Of a DNA stretch of 64,000 bases, positions 17,099 to 26,894 are shown piece after piece (positions within the stretch are counted from its first letter, which is position 1; each line of letters begins with the position of its first letter). A model generated the notes under the pieces. The model was not told the origin of the DNA, searched no databases, and saw only the letters and a program-made list of their open reading frames with translations. Made by a program: the position numbers and the translations under genes. Source of the stretch: Thermodesulfobacterium sp. GTDB lineage: Bacteria > Desulfobacterota > Thermodesulfobacteria > Thermodesulfobacteriales > Thermodesulfobacteriaceae. Location: the NCBI GenBank assembly GCA_017656385.1, contig JACDNX010000003.1, positions 62,001 through 126,000 of the forward strand, given 5' to 3'.

Positions 17099-17526
17099 AG
17101 ATTTTCAACAGTTTTACTATCCAAAAGTTTTACTCCCTTTTCTTGAAGGAGGGTTATGGTTTTATCAAGATTATTTGTTCTTAAAACTACCAGAGCTTCT
17201 TCTCCGCTTTTTTCAACAAAGGCATAGATATATTCTACATTGATATCTTCTTCATATAGAATTTTTAAAACTTCAGCAAGACCTCCTGGTCTATCTTTAA
17301 CTCCCACGGCAAGAACATGAGTAATTTTGGTAGTAAATCCTTCATTTTCCAGGGCTTTTTTAGCTTTTTCAGGATCATTTACGATCATGCGCAGGATACC
17401 AAAATCAGAAGTATCAGCAATAGAGAGTGCTCTGATATTTATTCCTGCTTTTGATAATACATTGAGAGCTTCAAAGAGTCTTCCTCTTTTATTTTCTAAA
17501 AAAACAGAAATTTGTTTTATTTTCAT
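17095..17526 (-). CDS. Tandem ACT-domain protein
   Basis: A 143-residue protein made of two ACT folds (about 1-68 and 70-143; [20 protein letters not shown] and [20 protein letters not shown]). ACT domains bind amino acids and give allosteric control. It is the last gene of the iorB-paaK-ACT-paaK-ACT cluster, so it probably senses an aromatic or branched amino acid for that pathway. It overlaps the convergent iorA stop by 4 bases. A second protein of the same design follows the other PaaK copy. Confidence 0.9.
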   Translation of the reverse strand: MKIKQISVFLENKRGRLFEALNVLSKAGINIRALSIADTSDFGILRMIVNDPEKAKKALENEGFTTKITHVLAVGVKDRPGGLAEVLKILYEEDINVEYIYAFVEKSGEEALVVLRTNNLDKTITLLQEKGVKLLDSKTVENL

Positions 17527-17539
17527 GGTTTACCCCCTT

Positions 17540-18844
17540 TTATTTTAAACCTCTTTTATCAATAACCCTTTTTGCCTTCCCTTCACTTCTCGGTAAACTC
17601 TTGGATTCAACTAAGGTTACTTTAACTCTTACTCCAATTGTTTCTTCAATTCTTTTTTCAAGTCTCTTTTTCAATTCCTCAATTTTTCTTACTTCATCTG
17701 AAAAAATTTCCTTAGACATTTCCACCTGAATTTCTATTTCATCTAAATAATGGGGGCGAGTAAGAATGATTTGATAGTGTGGTTCTACTCCCTGAACTTC
17801 AAGAATAGCTTTTTCAATTTGGTATGGAAATATCATAACTCCTCTTACTTTGATCATGTCATCAGTTCTTCCTCTAATTCTTTCAATTCTTCGTGAAGTT
17901 CTTCCGCAAGAACATTTACCAGAAATAAAAGCAGTAATATCTCTTGTTCTGAACCTGATCATTGGCACACCTTTTTTGGTTAAAGTGGTAAGAACAAGCT
18001 CTCCCCTTTCTCCTTCAGGTAACGGCTCTCCTGTTTCCGGATCAATAATTTCTGGTAAAAAGTGATCTTCCCATATATGGAGACCTTCCTGAGCTTCACA
18101 TTCGTGAGCTACTCCAGGACCAATTATTTCGGTTAAGCCATATACATTGTAAGCCTTAATTCCAAATCTTTTTTCTATTTCTCTTCTCATTTCTTCAGTC
18201 CACATTTCTGCTCCAAAACTACCAGCTTTTAATTTAAGAGTTCTCGGATCTATCCCCATTTCATCTTTGGCATATTCTGCCAAATATAAAGCATAAGAAG
18301 GGGTGCAGGCAAGAACAGTTGTTCCAAAGTCTCGCATAAGTTCAATCTGTCTGCGAGTATTTCCAGCAGAGGAAGGAACAATAGTTGCTCCAATAGTTAA
18401 AGCACCATAATGAAAACCAAGCCCTCCTGTAAATACTCCATAACCATAGGCTATTTGAATTATATCTTCTTTAGTTACTCCCATCATGGTGAGAGACCTT
18501 GCCATTACCTCTTTCCAGACTTCTATGTCTTCCCTTGTATATCCCATTACAACAGGTTTTCCAGTGGTTCCACTTGAAGAGTGAATTTCTACAATCTCCG
18601 ATAAAGGCACTGCAAACATTCCAAAAGGATAAACTTCTCTTAAATCGGCTTTACTTGTAAAAGGTATATACTTTATGTCTTCTAAGGTTTTTATATCTTC
18701 GGGTTTTATACCTGCTTCTTCAAACTTTTTGCGGTAATAAGGCACTCTTTCATAAGCATATTGCACCACCTTTTTGAGCCTTTCAAGCTGTATGTCTTTT
18801 AGTTTTTCCTCAGGTATGGTTTCTATTTCTTTGTTCCAGAACAT
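17540..18844 (-). CDS. paaK: Phenylacetate-CoA ligase family protein (second copy)
   Basis: A 434-residue AMP-forming ligase of the PaaK family, interconverting arylacetate, ATP and CoA with arylacetyl-CoA, AMP and PPi. Motifs seen: the phosphate-binding loop [32 protein letters not shown], and a C-terminal [17 protein letters not shown] segment is typical of PaaK. It shares its overall order with the copy at 19321-20622. Together with Ior this allows arylpyruvate to be converted to arylacetate via the CoA ester. An ACT protein gene follows 13 bases downstream. Confidence 0.93.
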   Translation of the reverse strand: MFWNKEIETIPEEKLKDIQLERLKKVVQYAYERVPYYRKKFEEAGIKPEDIKTLEDIKYIPFTSKADLREVYPFGMFAVPLSEIVEIHSSSGTTGKPVVMGYTREDIEVWKEVMARSLTMMGVTKEDIIQIAYGYGVFTGGLGFHYGALTIGATIVPSSAGNTRRQIELMRDFGTTVLACTPSYALYLAEYAKDEMGIDPRTLKLKAGSFGAEMWTEEMRREIEKRFGIKAYNVYGLTEIIGPGVAHECEAQEGLHIWEDHFLPEIIDPETGEPLPEGERGELVLTTLTKKGVPMIRFRTRDITAFISGKCSCGRTSRRIERIRGRTDDMIKVRGVMIFPYQIEKAILEVQGVEPHYQIILTRPHYLDEIEIQVEMSKEIFSDEVRKIEELKKRLEKRIEETIGVRVKVTLVESKSLPRSEGKAKRVIDKRGLK

Positions 18845-18867
18845 GACTTCCTCCTCTACGGAAATGT

Positions 18868-19302
18868 TTATTCATTAACAAAATTAGAGGATTTTAAAAA
18901 CTTAACTTTTTCATTTTTTAATAATTCCCAGGCTTTTTCCAGCTCGTCTACTTCAAAAACAAAGTATGCTTTTTTTCTTGTTTCAGCAACATAAACTAAA
19001 GCACTTTCTATATTTACACCCTTAGAGCTTATTAGCTTTACTACTTCATAGAGTCCACCTGGTCTATCTTCAAGCTCAATTCCTATGGCAGGAATTTTGG
19101 CAACTGTAAACCCTTTTTCTTTAAATTTTTGATAAGCCTTTTCTGGCATATCAACCAGAAACTTTATCACTCCAAAGTCCTTTACACTTATAATAGAAAA
19201 ACCAAGAATATTTATATTCTCCTTTGCCAGAACTTCTGTGATTTTTTCAAGTTTTCCTGGTTTATTTTCTGCAAAAATACTTATGATTTCTACATAATCC
19301 AT
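18868..19302 (-). CDS. Tandem ACT-domain protein (second copy)
   Basis: A 144-residue protein with two ACT domains ([40 protein letters not shown]), clearly paralogous to the one at 17095-17526. The ATG at 19302 is preferred over an in-frame GTG at 19314, because the GTG overlaps the SD (AAGGAGG) itself. It sits between the two paaK copies and likely gives amino-acid feedback control to the ligase or Ior step. Confidence 0.88.
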   Translation of the reverse strand: MDYVEIISIFAENKPGKLEKITEVLAKENINILGFSIISVKDFGVIKFLVDMPEKAYQKFKEKGFTVAKIPAIGIELEDRPGGLYEVVKLISSKGVNIESALVYVAETRKKAYFVFEVDELEKAWELLKNEKVKFLKSSNFVNE

Positions 19303-19320
19303 ATAAATAACCACCTCCTT

Positions 19321-20622
19321 TTAGAGGGTTCTTTTATCAATAACCCTCTTTGCTTTTCCTTCACTTACAGGAAGTTCTCCGGGTTCAACAAGCTCTACTT
19401 TGGGACGCACCTGTATAGCCTGTCTCAATTTTTCTGTAATCTCTTCTTTAAGCTTAAGAAGTCTTTCAATTCTTCCATCAAAGAAATCTCTATCTATTTC
19501 TACTTTAACAATCATTTCATCGTATCCTTCCAGTATTATCTGATAATTTTGAGCAACACCCTTTATTCCCATAATAACATTTTCAATCTGCTGTGGAAAG
19601 ATATTTACACCTCTTACAATGAACATATCATCAGCTCTTCCAAGAGGTCTGTCTATACGAATGTGAGTTCTTCCACAAGGACAGGGTTCAGAGATAAATC
19701 TTGTTAAATCTCTTGTGCGATAACGGATGATGGGCATAGCAGTTCTATCAAGAGTGGTGAGAACAAGTTCACCTATTTCTCCTTCTTTTACTGGTTCCCC
19801 TGTCTCTGGATTGATTATTTCTACATAAAAAGCATCTTCCCAAATATGAAGTCCCTTTTTTGCAGGGCATTCAAAACCAACTCCAGGACCACCCATTTCA
19901 GAGAGACCATAGCAATTAAAGACATCAACTTTTAACATCTTTTCAATCTTTTTGCGGGTTTCTTCACTATAAGGTTCGGCTCCTAAATAGACTCTTTTTA
20001 GTTTAATATCTTTTCCTGGTTCCAGCCTTTTTTCCTGAATTACAGTTGCCACATAAAGTGCATAGCTCGGAGTCATATGAATACAGGTTGTGCCAAAGGT
20101 TCTCATCAACTCTATCTGTCTTTCTGTATTTCCTGGTCCAGCTGGTATAACAAGCATACCCAGAAGCTCAGCTCCATAGTGCATTACAAGTGCCCCTGTG
20201 AAAAGACCATAAGTCATAGAGTTTTGCAGAATATCTTGAGAACGAGCTCCACTCATAAAAAGAGATCTGGCTATGAGCTTAGCCTGAGACCAGATGTCTT
20301 TTTCACTAAAAAATATAGCTTTTGGTTTTCCGGTTGTTCCACTTGAAGTGTGAAGACGAACCGCCTTTTCCAATGGTTCAGCAAGCAATCCAAATGGATA
20401 ATCTACAAAAAGATCTTCTTTAGTAGTGAAGGGAAAATTTTTAAAATCTTCTAAACTTTTTAAATCTTTGGGTTTTACTCCTGCATTTTTAAATTTTTCC
20501 TTATAATGTGGAACCTTTTGATAAACTTTCCGAACCACTCTCTGTAATTTTTGTAGTTGAAGTTTTTTTAACTCCTTGCGAGGTAATAGTTCAATTTGAG
20601 GATTGTAGTATTTTCTCTCCAA
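19321..20622 (-). CDS. paaK: Phenylacetate-CoA ligase family protein (first copy)
   Basis: A 433-residue PaaK-type ligase with [39 protein letters not shown] and a C-terminal [12 protein letters not shown]. The TTG at 20622 is proposed as start because GAGGAGGG lies 8 bases upstream and the length then matches the paralogue (434). An upstream in-frame ATG at 20661 has no SD and would deepen the overlap with iorB. It overlaps the iorB 3' end by 32 bases, implying translational coupling. Two diverged copies may separate phenylacetate from indole- or hydroxyphenylacetate. Confidence 0.92.
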   Translation of the reverse strand: MERKYYNPQIELLPRKELKKLQLQKLQRVVRKVYQKVPHYKEKFKNAGVKPKDLKSLEDFKNFPFTTKEDLFVDYPFGLLAEPLEKAVRLHTSSGTTGKPKAIFFSEKDIWSQAKLIARSLFMSGARSQDILQNSMTYGLFTGALVMHYGAELLGMLVIPAGPGNTERQIELMRTFGTTCIHMTPSYALYVATVIQEKRLEPGKDIKLKRVYLGAEPYSEETRKKIEKMLKVDVFNCYGLSEMGGPGVGFECPAKKGLHIWEDAFYVEIINPETGEPVKEGEIGELVLTTLDRTAMPIIRYRTRDLTRFISEPCPCGRTHIRIDRPLGRADDMFIVRGVNIFPQQIENVIMGIKGVAQNYQIILEGYDEMIVKVEIDRDFFDGRIERLLKLKEEITEKLRQAIQVRPKVELVEPGELPVSEGKAKRVIDKRTL

Positions 20623-21190
20623 CTTTTTTTCCCTCCTCAAAAGCTTTGAGATTAAGATCAACCATTTTAGATGGAACAGAATTAGTTAACACTTCCTTCC
20701 AGATTTCAGTGGAAAAGGGCAGTAAAAGAGATAATACTCCAAGAAGAACAGTATTTTCAATTTTTACACTTCCAAGAGTTTTAGCAATCTCTTCAGCTTT
20801 TACTGGAAATACTTTATATCCTTTTTCTCTTAACTGTTCGGAAACATTTTCAGGATAGAGAGAAGGTTCAAGGGAAGCTGGGAGAATTTGTTTGAGATTT
20901 AGTATAATTTTCCCACCATTTTTAAGAAAATGAAGATACCTCAAAGCTTCCAGTTCTTCAAGAGCAAGCATAATGTGGGCTCCACCTGTGGGAATGGAAG
21001 GTGAGTGAACTTTTTTACCGAAACGAATCTGCCCTATTACAGAACCACCTCTTTGAGCCATTCCGTGAATTTCACTTTCTTTAACATCAAAACCACTTTT
21101 AAAAGCACACCAGGCTAAGATTCGGCTGGCAAGAACAATGCCCTGCCCACCAGTGCCTACAAGAACTAAATTGGTTACTTCTTTATTCAT
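20591..21190 (-). CDS. iorB: Indolepyruvate:ferredoxin oxidoreductase beta subunit
   Basis: A 199-residue gamma-type domain protein of the 2-oxoacid:ferredoxin oxidoreductases, with VGTGGQGIVLASRILAWCA and SEIHGMAQRGGSV, which contact CoA and the interdomain interface. It pairs with the alpha subunit at 15548-17098, which is on the other strand at the far end of the cluster. It leads the minus-strand operon iorB-paaK-ACT-paaK-ACT. Confidence 0.93.
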   Translation of the reverse strand: MNKEVTNLVLVGTGGQGIVLASRILAWCAFKSGFDVKESEIHGMAQRGGSVIGQIRFGKKVHSPSIPTGGAHIMLALEELEALRYLHFLKNGGKIILNLKQILPASLEPSLYPENVSEQLREKGYKVFPVKAEEIAKTLGSVKIENTVLLGVLSLLLPFSTEIWKEVLTNSVPSKMVDLNLKAFEEGKKVGEKILQSSN

Positions 21191-21424
21191 AATTTTATGT
21201 CCTCTTAAGATCTTTTTAGATGTAAAAATTTTAAAATTAAAATAACATAAATAAATCTATTTAACAAGATATTTTTATTAATCAAGGGTTTTGAAATGAA
21301 AAAATTTAGAGTAAAAATAAATCAAAAACTTGAAAAACTAAGAAAATTTATTTATAATCCACCATTTAAATTTATAAAAAACTAAAAAATTAAAAACTAA
21401 TAAAGAGTATTAAGGAGGGCAAAA

Positions 21425-23020
21425 ATGAAATTTCTTTTAGCTATTTTGCCCATGTTGATAGCTCTTATAGGTATGATCAACTTTTATCGTTCAGGAGCAT
21501 TTGTTTCTGTGATTGGCTGGATTTTTGCATTAATTTTATCGGTTTACTATTTTCACACTCCTTGGAAGGTTGCCTTGGGTGCAAGTTTGGTTGGTATTAT
21601 TAAAGCCTTTGGTATTACTCTGGCAATAGCTTTTACCATGTTCTTAATCTTTCTGATGAAAGAAACTGGGGCTTTAAGTAAAATTATTGAGTACATAAAA
21701 GGAATTGCAAAAGATAAGGAAGAACAGACACTTTTTCTGGGAATGGGCTTTGGTTCTTTATCTACATCCTTAGGGATGGTTACTCCAGCTATGTTTCCTC
21801 CAATATTTAGACTTCTTGGGTTTACTCCTGTAGCAGCTATAGCTATAAGTATTCTCTGTTATGATCCTTTAACATCTTTTGCTTTGTTTTCTATACCTAT
21901 AACACTACCCGCTGAGGTAGCTTTCAAAGTGTTTCATATTCATCCTCCAGGAATAGAAACTCTTCAAGAATTTATCTGGGATTTTACTTTTAAGATTACT
22001 GCTTTTCTACCTCCTATATCTATTTCATTTGCGTTTTTGATGCTATGGAGTGTTGGAGGTAAAGAAGCTTTAATCAAGCACTGGAAGCCAGCCTTTTTCT
22101 CAGGTCTTGTCCTTTCCCTTACCTCTTTAATTATAGCTTGGTTAAGGATTTTGCCTGTTGAAGTTATTGGTATTTTTGCTGGTCTTTCTACCATGCTTTT
22201 TGTAAACATATATTATCGTAGGAAAAATAAATCCAGTGCACATAAAACCCTTACCTTTAATAAAGAACTTTTTAGAGCTTTTTCTCCCTTTTTTCTGCTG
22301 ATAATATTTTCTCTCGTTGTTAATTTACCCTTTATTAAAGCTTTTCTTGCTAATTTACCTGGAAAATGTGAAGTTATAAGAGTTTTTGCAGATAAGAAAG
22401 AAGATTTGAATATAATGGCACATGTGTGGTTCTGGATTTTTGTAGTATCAGTTATTTCAATTCCCATACTTAAACCATCTTCAAATGATTTGAAAAAGGT
22501 TTTTAAACTATGGATTACCAGAATTATAGGTCCTTTTACCGCACATTCTTTATTTTTTGCTGTTGCTTTTATTATGGCTTGGTCAGGAATGGAAATAGTT
22601 AACAATAAACTTACACTTGGTCCTTATTTTAAAGAGTACAATATGAATATAGTAATAGCTTCTACCTTAGCTGGAATTTTTGGCAAGGCTTATCCTCTTG
22701 TAGTTCCATTTATAGGTTTAATAGGAGCTTTTGTTGGTGGAAGTGAGGCTGCTTCAAATGTTTTATTTGCTAAAATTCAATGGGAGACAACATTGGCAAC
22801 TGTAGGAGCTCCAGCTTTTATGTGGATTTTTGCAGTTCATGCTGTAGGAGGTGGTATTGCTTCTGCTATAACACCTGCTAAAATTACAAATGCTGCCGCA
22901 ACTATAGGAGTTAGTGGAAAAGAGGAAGGAAAGTTTATAAAAGCTGTGTTACTTCCTGTTTTATTTCTTACTCTCATTACTGGATTACTTCTTATGTTTT
23001 ATTTAAGGCTATTTAGTTAA
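21425..23020 (+). CDS. lldP: L-lactate permease (LctP/LldP family)
   Basis: A 531-residue polytopic membrane protein with about 12-14 helices. Family-typical segments include LGMGFGSLSTSLGMVTPAMF, AGIFGKAYPLVVPFIGLIGAF and FVGGSEAASNVLF, the last close to the signature of lactate/glycolate proton symporters. SD AAGGAGGG lies 6 bases before the ATG. It is followed by an acyl-CoA synthetase gene 36 bases away, so the pair may supply lactate or a related short acid and activate carboxylates. No lactate dehydrogenase gene is in the window. Confidence 0.9.
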   Translation: MKFLLAILPMLIALIGMINFYRSGAFVSVIGWIFALILSVYYFHTPWKVALGASLVGIIKAFGITLAIAFTMFLIFLMKETGALSKIIEYIKGIAKDKEEQTLFLGMGFGSLSTSLGMVTPAMFPPIFRLLGFTPVAAIAISILCYDPLTSFALFSIPITLPAEVAFKVFHIHPPGIETLQEFIWDFTFKITAFLPPISISFAFLMLWSVGGKEALIKHWKPAFFSGLVLSLTSLIIAWLRILPVEVIGIFAGLSTMLFVNIYYRRKNKSSAHKTLTFNKELFRAFSPFFLLIIFSLVVNLPFIKAFLANLPGKCEVIRVFADKKEDLNIMAHVWFWIFVVSVISIPILKPSSNDLKKVFKLWITRIIGPFTAHSLFFAVAFIMAWSGMEIVNNKLTLGPYFKEYNMNIVIASTLAGIFGKAYPLVVPFIGLIGAFVGGSEAASNVLFAKIQWETTLATVGAPAFMWIFAVHAVGGGIASAITPAKITNAAATIGVSGKEEGKFIKAVLLPVLFLTLITGLLLMFYLRLFS

Positions 23021-23056
23021 AAATTTGGTAAAATTATAAAAAGGAGAGGTTTATAA

Positions 23057-24676
23057 ATGGAAGGGAAGGAAGAATTAGCTTATTATCGAGAAATTGTAAA
23101 AAAATTCAGACTTGAAGTGCCTAAAAAGTTCTCTTTTGTTTTAGATGTATTTGATAAGTGGGGGAAAAGACCTGCTCTTATATGGACAGATGGAAAAGAA
23201 ATAAAAAGGTTTACTTTTGAGGAACTGACAAAACTTTCCAGTAAACTTGCTGGAGGATTTAAAGAAAAAGGTATAAATAAAGGAGATAAAGTATTAATAC
23301 TTTTGCCCAATATAGTAGAATGGTGGATTTCTGTACTCGCTTTAATGAGATTAGGAGCAATAATTATCCCTGCAACCGTTTTACTAACATCTAAGGATCT
23401 GGAATACAGGCTATCAGTAGCTGATATAAAAGCAATAATATCCGATAACGAGAATGCTCCCAAAGTAGAAGATGCGGTAAACAATACAGGAAAAGATGTA
23501 TTACTTGTTAATGTGGATGAAAGAAAAGGATGGGAAAATTTTTATAAACTAATTCAAAAAGATACTTTTTTAGGAGAAAGATTTAATTCTGATGATCCGA
23601 GTTTTATATTTTTTACCTCTGGCACTACAGGTCCTCCAAAAATGGTTCTTCATACTCAGGTTTCCTATCCCTTGGCGCATTTAATTACAGGAAAATTCTG
23701 GTTAAACCTAAAGCCAGGAGATATTCACTGGACAATAACAGATACAGGTTGGGGTAAATGTGCTTGGTCAAGTCTTTTTGCTCCGTGGAATATGGGTGCT
23801 ACAGTTTTTGTAAGAAAAAGAGAAAAAAATTTTTCCCCTCAGATCTTGATTGATACTTTAAAAAATTTTGAAGTAACCAGTTTTTGTGCTCCCCCTACTG
23901 TATACAGAATGCTGATTAAAGAAGTTCCTCCAAAAGAATTGAGCTTTCCTTTTGTAAAGCATTTTGTTTCCGCAGGAGAGCCTTTAAACCCTGAAGTTAT
24001 TGACTTATGGAAAGAACTCACAGGGGAATACATTTATAACGGATATGGACAAACTGAAACAGTAAATACTATTGCTATGTTTAGATTTATACCTATGAGG
24101 CAGGGAGCAATGGGTCTTCCCACTCCTGGTTTTACGATTGAGATTGTAGATGAAGAAGGAAGACTTGTAAAACCTTATGAAGACGGAGAAATCGCCATAA
24201 AAATTAAACCTGAGCGTCCTGTAGGACTTTTTAAAGAATATATAAATGATGAAAAAGAAATGAAAGAAGCTTTTAGAGGAGATTGGTATTTTACCAGAGA
24301 TAGAGGATATAAAGACGAAGATGGTTATTTCTGGTTTCTCGGAAGAACAGATGATATAATCATAAGTTCTGGATATAGAATTTCTCCTTTTGAAGTGGAA
24401 AGCGCTTTGATTAAGCATCCAGCAGTAAAAGAGTCTGCAGTAGTTGCCAGTCCTGATGAAGTAAGGGGTGAGGTGGTAAAAGCTTTCATTGTTCTTAAGA
24501 GGGGATATAAACCTACTGAAGAGCTCAAAAAAGAACTTCAGGAGTTTGTTAAAAAGGAAACAGCTCCTTATAAGTATCCCAGAAAGATTGAATTTGTAAA
24601 AGATTTACCAAAAACCATCAGCGGTAAAATCAAACGTAAAGAGCTTAAATTAAAAGAATTTGGTTACAAGATATAA
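23057..24676 (+). CDS. AMP-forming acyl-CoA synthetase (acetyl/medium-chain type)
   Basis: A 539-residue ANL-superfamily ligase. Motifs: P-loop FFTSGTTGPPKM, NGYGQTETVNT, WYFTRDRGYKDEDGYFWFLG with the adenosine-binding Asp, GRTDDIIISSGYRISPFEVE, and the catalytic Lys in PKTISGKIKRKEL. It activates a carboxylic acid to its CoA ester with ATP and CoA. The family covers acetate, propionate and medium-chain acids, and the substrate is not clear from sequence. SD AAGGAGAGG. Likely co-transcribed with the lactate permease. Confidence 0.92.
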   Translation: MEGKEELAYYREIVKKFRLEVPKKFSFVLDVFDKWGKRPALIWTDGKEIKRFTFEELTKLSSKLAGGFKEKGINKGDKVLILLPNIVEWWISVLALMRLGAIIIPATVLLTSKDLEYRLSVADIKAIISDNENAPKVEDAVNNTGKDVLLVNVDERKGWENFYKLIQKDTFLGERFNSDDPSFIFFTSGTTGPPKMVLHTQVSYPLAHLITGKFWLNLKPGDIHWTITDTGWGKCAWSSLFAPWNMGATVFVRKREKNFSPQILIDTLKNFEVTSFCAPPTVYRMLIKEVPPKELSFPFVKHFVSAGEPLNPEVIDLWKELTGEYIYNGYGQTETVNTIAMFRFIPMRQGAMGLPTPGFTIEIVDEEGRLVKPYEDGEIAIKIKPERPVGLFKEYINDEKEMKEAFRGDWYFTRDRGYKDEDGYFWFLGRTDDIIISSGYRISPFEVESALIKHPAVKESAVVASPDEVRGEVVKAFIVLKRGYKPTEELKKELQEFVKKETAPYKYPRKIEFVKDLPKTISGKIKRKELKLKEFGYKI

Positions 24677-24746
24677 TTTATTGTTGAATTTTTAGCCTTT
24701 TTGTGTTAGAATTTAATCAAAATTTATTTAAGATAGAGTGTGGAAG

Positions 24747-24995
24747 ATGCCTATATATGAATTTAAGTGTCAGGATTGTGGGACTGAGTTTGAAGTATTT
24801 TTGAAAAATAAAGAAGAACTTTCAGAAGTAAAATGTAAGGCCTGTGGAAGTAAGAATATTAAAAGACTCATGAGTGTGGTAAATTCCATAATAGGTGATT
24901 CTGGCTCTTCTTCAGATAAACCAAGAATTACAGAAACTCACTCCTGCCCAACAGGGACTTGCGCCCATTTAGAACTCCCTGGTTATAGCAAATAA
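24747..24995 (+). CDS. FmdB-family zinc ribbon protein
   Basis: An 82-residue protein starting MPIYEFKCQDCG, the hallmark of FmdB-type regulatory zinc ribbons (CxxC...CKACGS). The C-terminal SCPTGTC adds two more cysteines. The ATG at 24747 is preferred to the in-frame GTG at 24738 because MPIYEF is the invariant family start. The function of the family is poorly defined (proposed regulator of amidase and formamidase genes). Its stop overlaps the next gene's start (TAATG). Confidence 0.9.
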   Translation: MPIYEFKCQDCGTEFEVFLKNKEELSEVKCKACGSKNIKRLMSVVNSIIGDSGSSSDKPRITETHSCPTGTCAHLELPGYSK

Positions 24996-25219
24996 TGTCT
25001 CGTTTTCTAATTTGGATTTTATTTTTACTTTCCCCCTTTTTATTTGTACTTTTCTTTTTATTTTTCGGATTAGCGGTAGGAAGTTTTCTATTTTTCTTCT
25101 TTACACTTCTGGGCATTTACATAGCTTTTCTAATAATAAAACTTATAGTTTTTTATCTTAGAACGAAAAGAAAAAAAGGAAGAAAAACTTACAAAATTCG
25201 GATAATTAAAATAAGCTGA
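24995..25219 (+). CDS. Small two-helix membrane protein of unknown function
   Basis: 74 residues: two hydrophobic segments (about 4-28 and 30-55, very rich in Phe and Leu) and a basic tail (RTKRKKGRKTYKIR) likely on the cytoplasmic side. The start overlaps the FmdB stop, which supports translation. No family recognised. Confidence 0.6.
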   Translation: MSRFLIWILFLLSPFLFVLFFLFFGLAVGSFLFFFFTLLGIYIAFLIIKLIVFYLRTKRKKGRKTYKIRIIKIS

Positions 25220-25232
25220 TTGTTATTCGAAA

Positions 25233-25841
25233 TTAAGTTAAATTCATTTCCTCTTCAAGTTCTTTAAGTGCATTTTCTACAATTTCAGCAAGTTCTTTTG
25301 CTCCCAATCCTCTATAGATTTTTAAAGCTATCTCATAAGCTTCTTTAGCTGTTTGATATTCTTTTTTATTGCGATGAACATCCCCAATTCCAACCATTGC
25401 TCTTGCAGCTCTATGGGCATCTCTGTATTTTTCTGCAATTTCCAGAATTCTGTATAAATAGGGAATCATTTTTTCATAGTCTCTTTTTTCTCTGTAAATT
25501 TGAACAATTTTTTCTGCAATAATAGCAGTACTAAATTCGTCTTCAAAGTCTTCACAAATGTCTAAACATGCTTTGTATGACCTTAAAGCTTTTTCTAAAT
25601 TCCCTCTCATGCTATAAAGATCACCCAAGAAATCCAGAATATTAGCCATTTCTTTATAGGCATTATTTTTTTGAAATATTTCTAAAGCTTCTTCTAAAAG
25701 AGATATAGTATCAAGAACGCGTCCTTCTTTCCAGTGGTGATAACTTTTTATACAGAGCTCATAAGCTGGTTTTAGGCTTTCTGGAATTCCTGCAAGATTA
25801 AAAAAATTTTCTTTGTCTTTCTCAAGAATATTTTTGTTCAT
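25233..25841 (-). CDS. TPR-repeat protein
   Basis: 202 residues with about four tetratricopeptide helical hairpins (AYKEMANILDFLGDLYSMRG, ARAMVGIGDVHRNKKEYQTA and others). There is no signal peptide, so a cytoplasmic scaffold is likely. It is the last gene of a three-gene unit with the DVU0298-like protein (adjacent stop and start) and another TPR protein. Specific role unknown. Confidence 0.8.
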   Translation of the reverse strand: MNKNILEKDKENFFNLAGIPESLKPAYELCIKSYHHWKEGRVLDTISLLEEALEIFQKNNAYKEMANILDFLGDLYSMRGNLEKALRSYKACLDICEDFEDEFSTAIIAEKIVQIYREKRDYEKMIPYLYRILEIAEKYRDAHRAARAMVGIGDVHRNKKEYQTAKEAYEIALKIYRGLGAKELAEIVENALKELEEEMNLT

Positions 25842-26894
25842 CTAAGTCTCCTTTTGCAGATTTTTTACTAAATCTTTGAGAAAAACTTTTTCTAAAGAAA
25901 AGGTTTCGTAGTTAAAGAGTTCAAAATGTTGATTTAAATCAAATTTATTTAGATAGGACAAAACTTCCTTGGTTTTTAAGTTTTCAAAAATTTTAAGAAT
26001 GAGTCCCTGAACTTCTGGGGTGCTATTTTCAATATAGTTAAGAAGTTTTAAGTATCCGTGTTTTTTCAATACCTGAGGGTTTTTTTCAGCAATTCGGTAA
26101 AGTCCATAAAGCACATAAGGACGGTATTCAGGGTAGCTCATAAAAGCTAAAAGATTTCTAACAAAGATGGAATATCTCTCCTCGGTATTTCTTATGATTT
26201 CACCTACGGCTTCCAGAGCTCCCCAGGCAGAAGCTGCTGAATCTGCAGAAGCATACAATAATCTTTTTATAAGATCAAGCACTTTCTCTGGATAGATGCC
26301 AGCAAGAACTTGAGCAACTTTGCCCAGAACTACTATAGTTTTTTTCCTGGAAACGATATCAGGATGATAAAGAAGTTTTTGTAAAATATTTAAATTAAGG
26401 GGTTCAGCCATATGATAGGCAATTAACAAAGAAATTTCGTTTTTTTCTATAAGTTCTTCTATCTCCTTTTTGGTTAATTTTCTTTTTTCAACTTTGGGTA
26501 TATTGTTTGGAGCTGTTTTGTTAAGCAATTTTTTTAACTTGGGGGTCTGCAATTCTCTTATTTCGTCAGCAAGTTTTAAAAAACAAAGCACGCCTCTTAT
26601 TTTTTTTGAGGATGGGTCCACTAAATGAGAAGAGATGTCATAGTTTTCAATCCAGATTTCTTTATAGTCTTCATTTGGTTCTAACTCCCAGGCTAAATCC
26701 CAGTCTCCTCCGCAGGCAATAAGCAGTGCTTCAACAAAAGCAGCTCCTCTGTTATAACCTGTTACATCACAAACATATACACTTCCACATTCACATATTC
26801 CTGCTTCTAAATCTGAAAAACCAATAGGTAAATAATCAGGCTTTGCAATTATTCTTCCGCAAAAAGGACAGGTAGGTGGTTTAGAGATTTTCAT
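25842..26894 (-). CDS. DVU0298-like HEAT-repeat protein with N-terminal zinc site
   Basis: 350 residues. The N-terminus has CPFCGR and CECGS, a zinc-ribbon-like arrangement, followed by GAAFVEALLIACGGDWDLAW, which I associate with the DVU0298 family of sulfate reducers. Residues about 150-330 are HEAT/PBS-lyase-like helical repeats. Function is not established. It overlaps the upstream TPR gene by 14 bases. Confidence 0.7.
   Translation of the reverse strand: MKISKPPTCPFCGRIIAKPDYLPIGFSDLEAGICECGSVYVCDVTGYNRGAAFVEALLIACGGDWDLAWELEPNEDYKEIWIENYDISSHLVDPSSKKIRGVLCFLKLADEIRELQTPKLKKLLNKTAPNNIPKVEKRKLTKKEIEELIEKNEISLLIAYHMAEPLNLNILQKLLYHPDIVSRKKTIVVLGKVAQVLAGIYPEKVLDLIKRLLYASADSAASAWGALEAVGEIIRNTEERYSIFVRNLLAFMSYPEYRPYVLYGLYRIAEKNPQVLKKHGYLKLLNYIENSTPEVQGLILKIFENLKTKEVLSYLNKFDLNQHFELFNYETFSLEKVFLKDLVKNLQKET

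Noticed and set aside
21297-21389. Short frame beginning MKKFRVKINQK ahead of the lactate permease
   Set aside because: About 29 codons, very A/T rich, no SD and no recognisable product.
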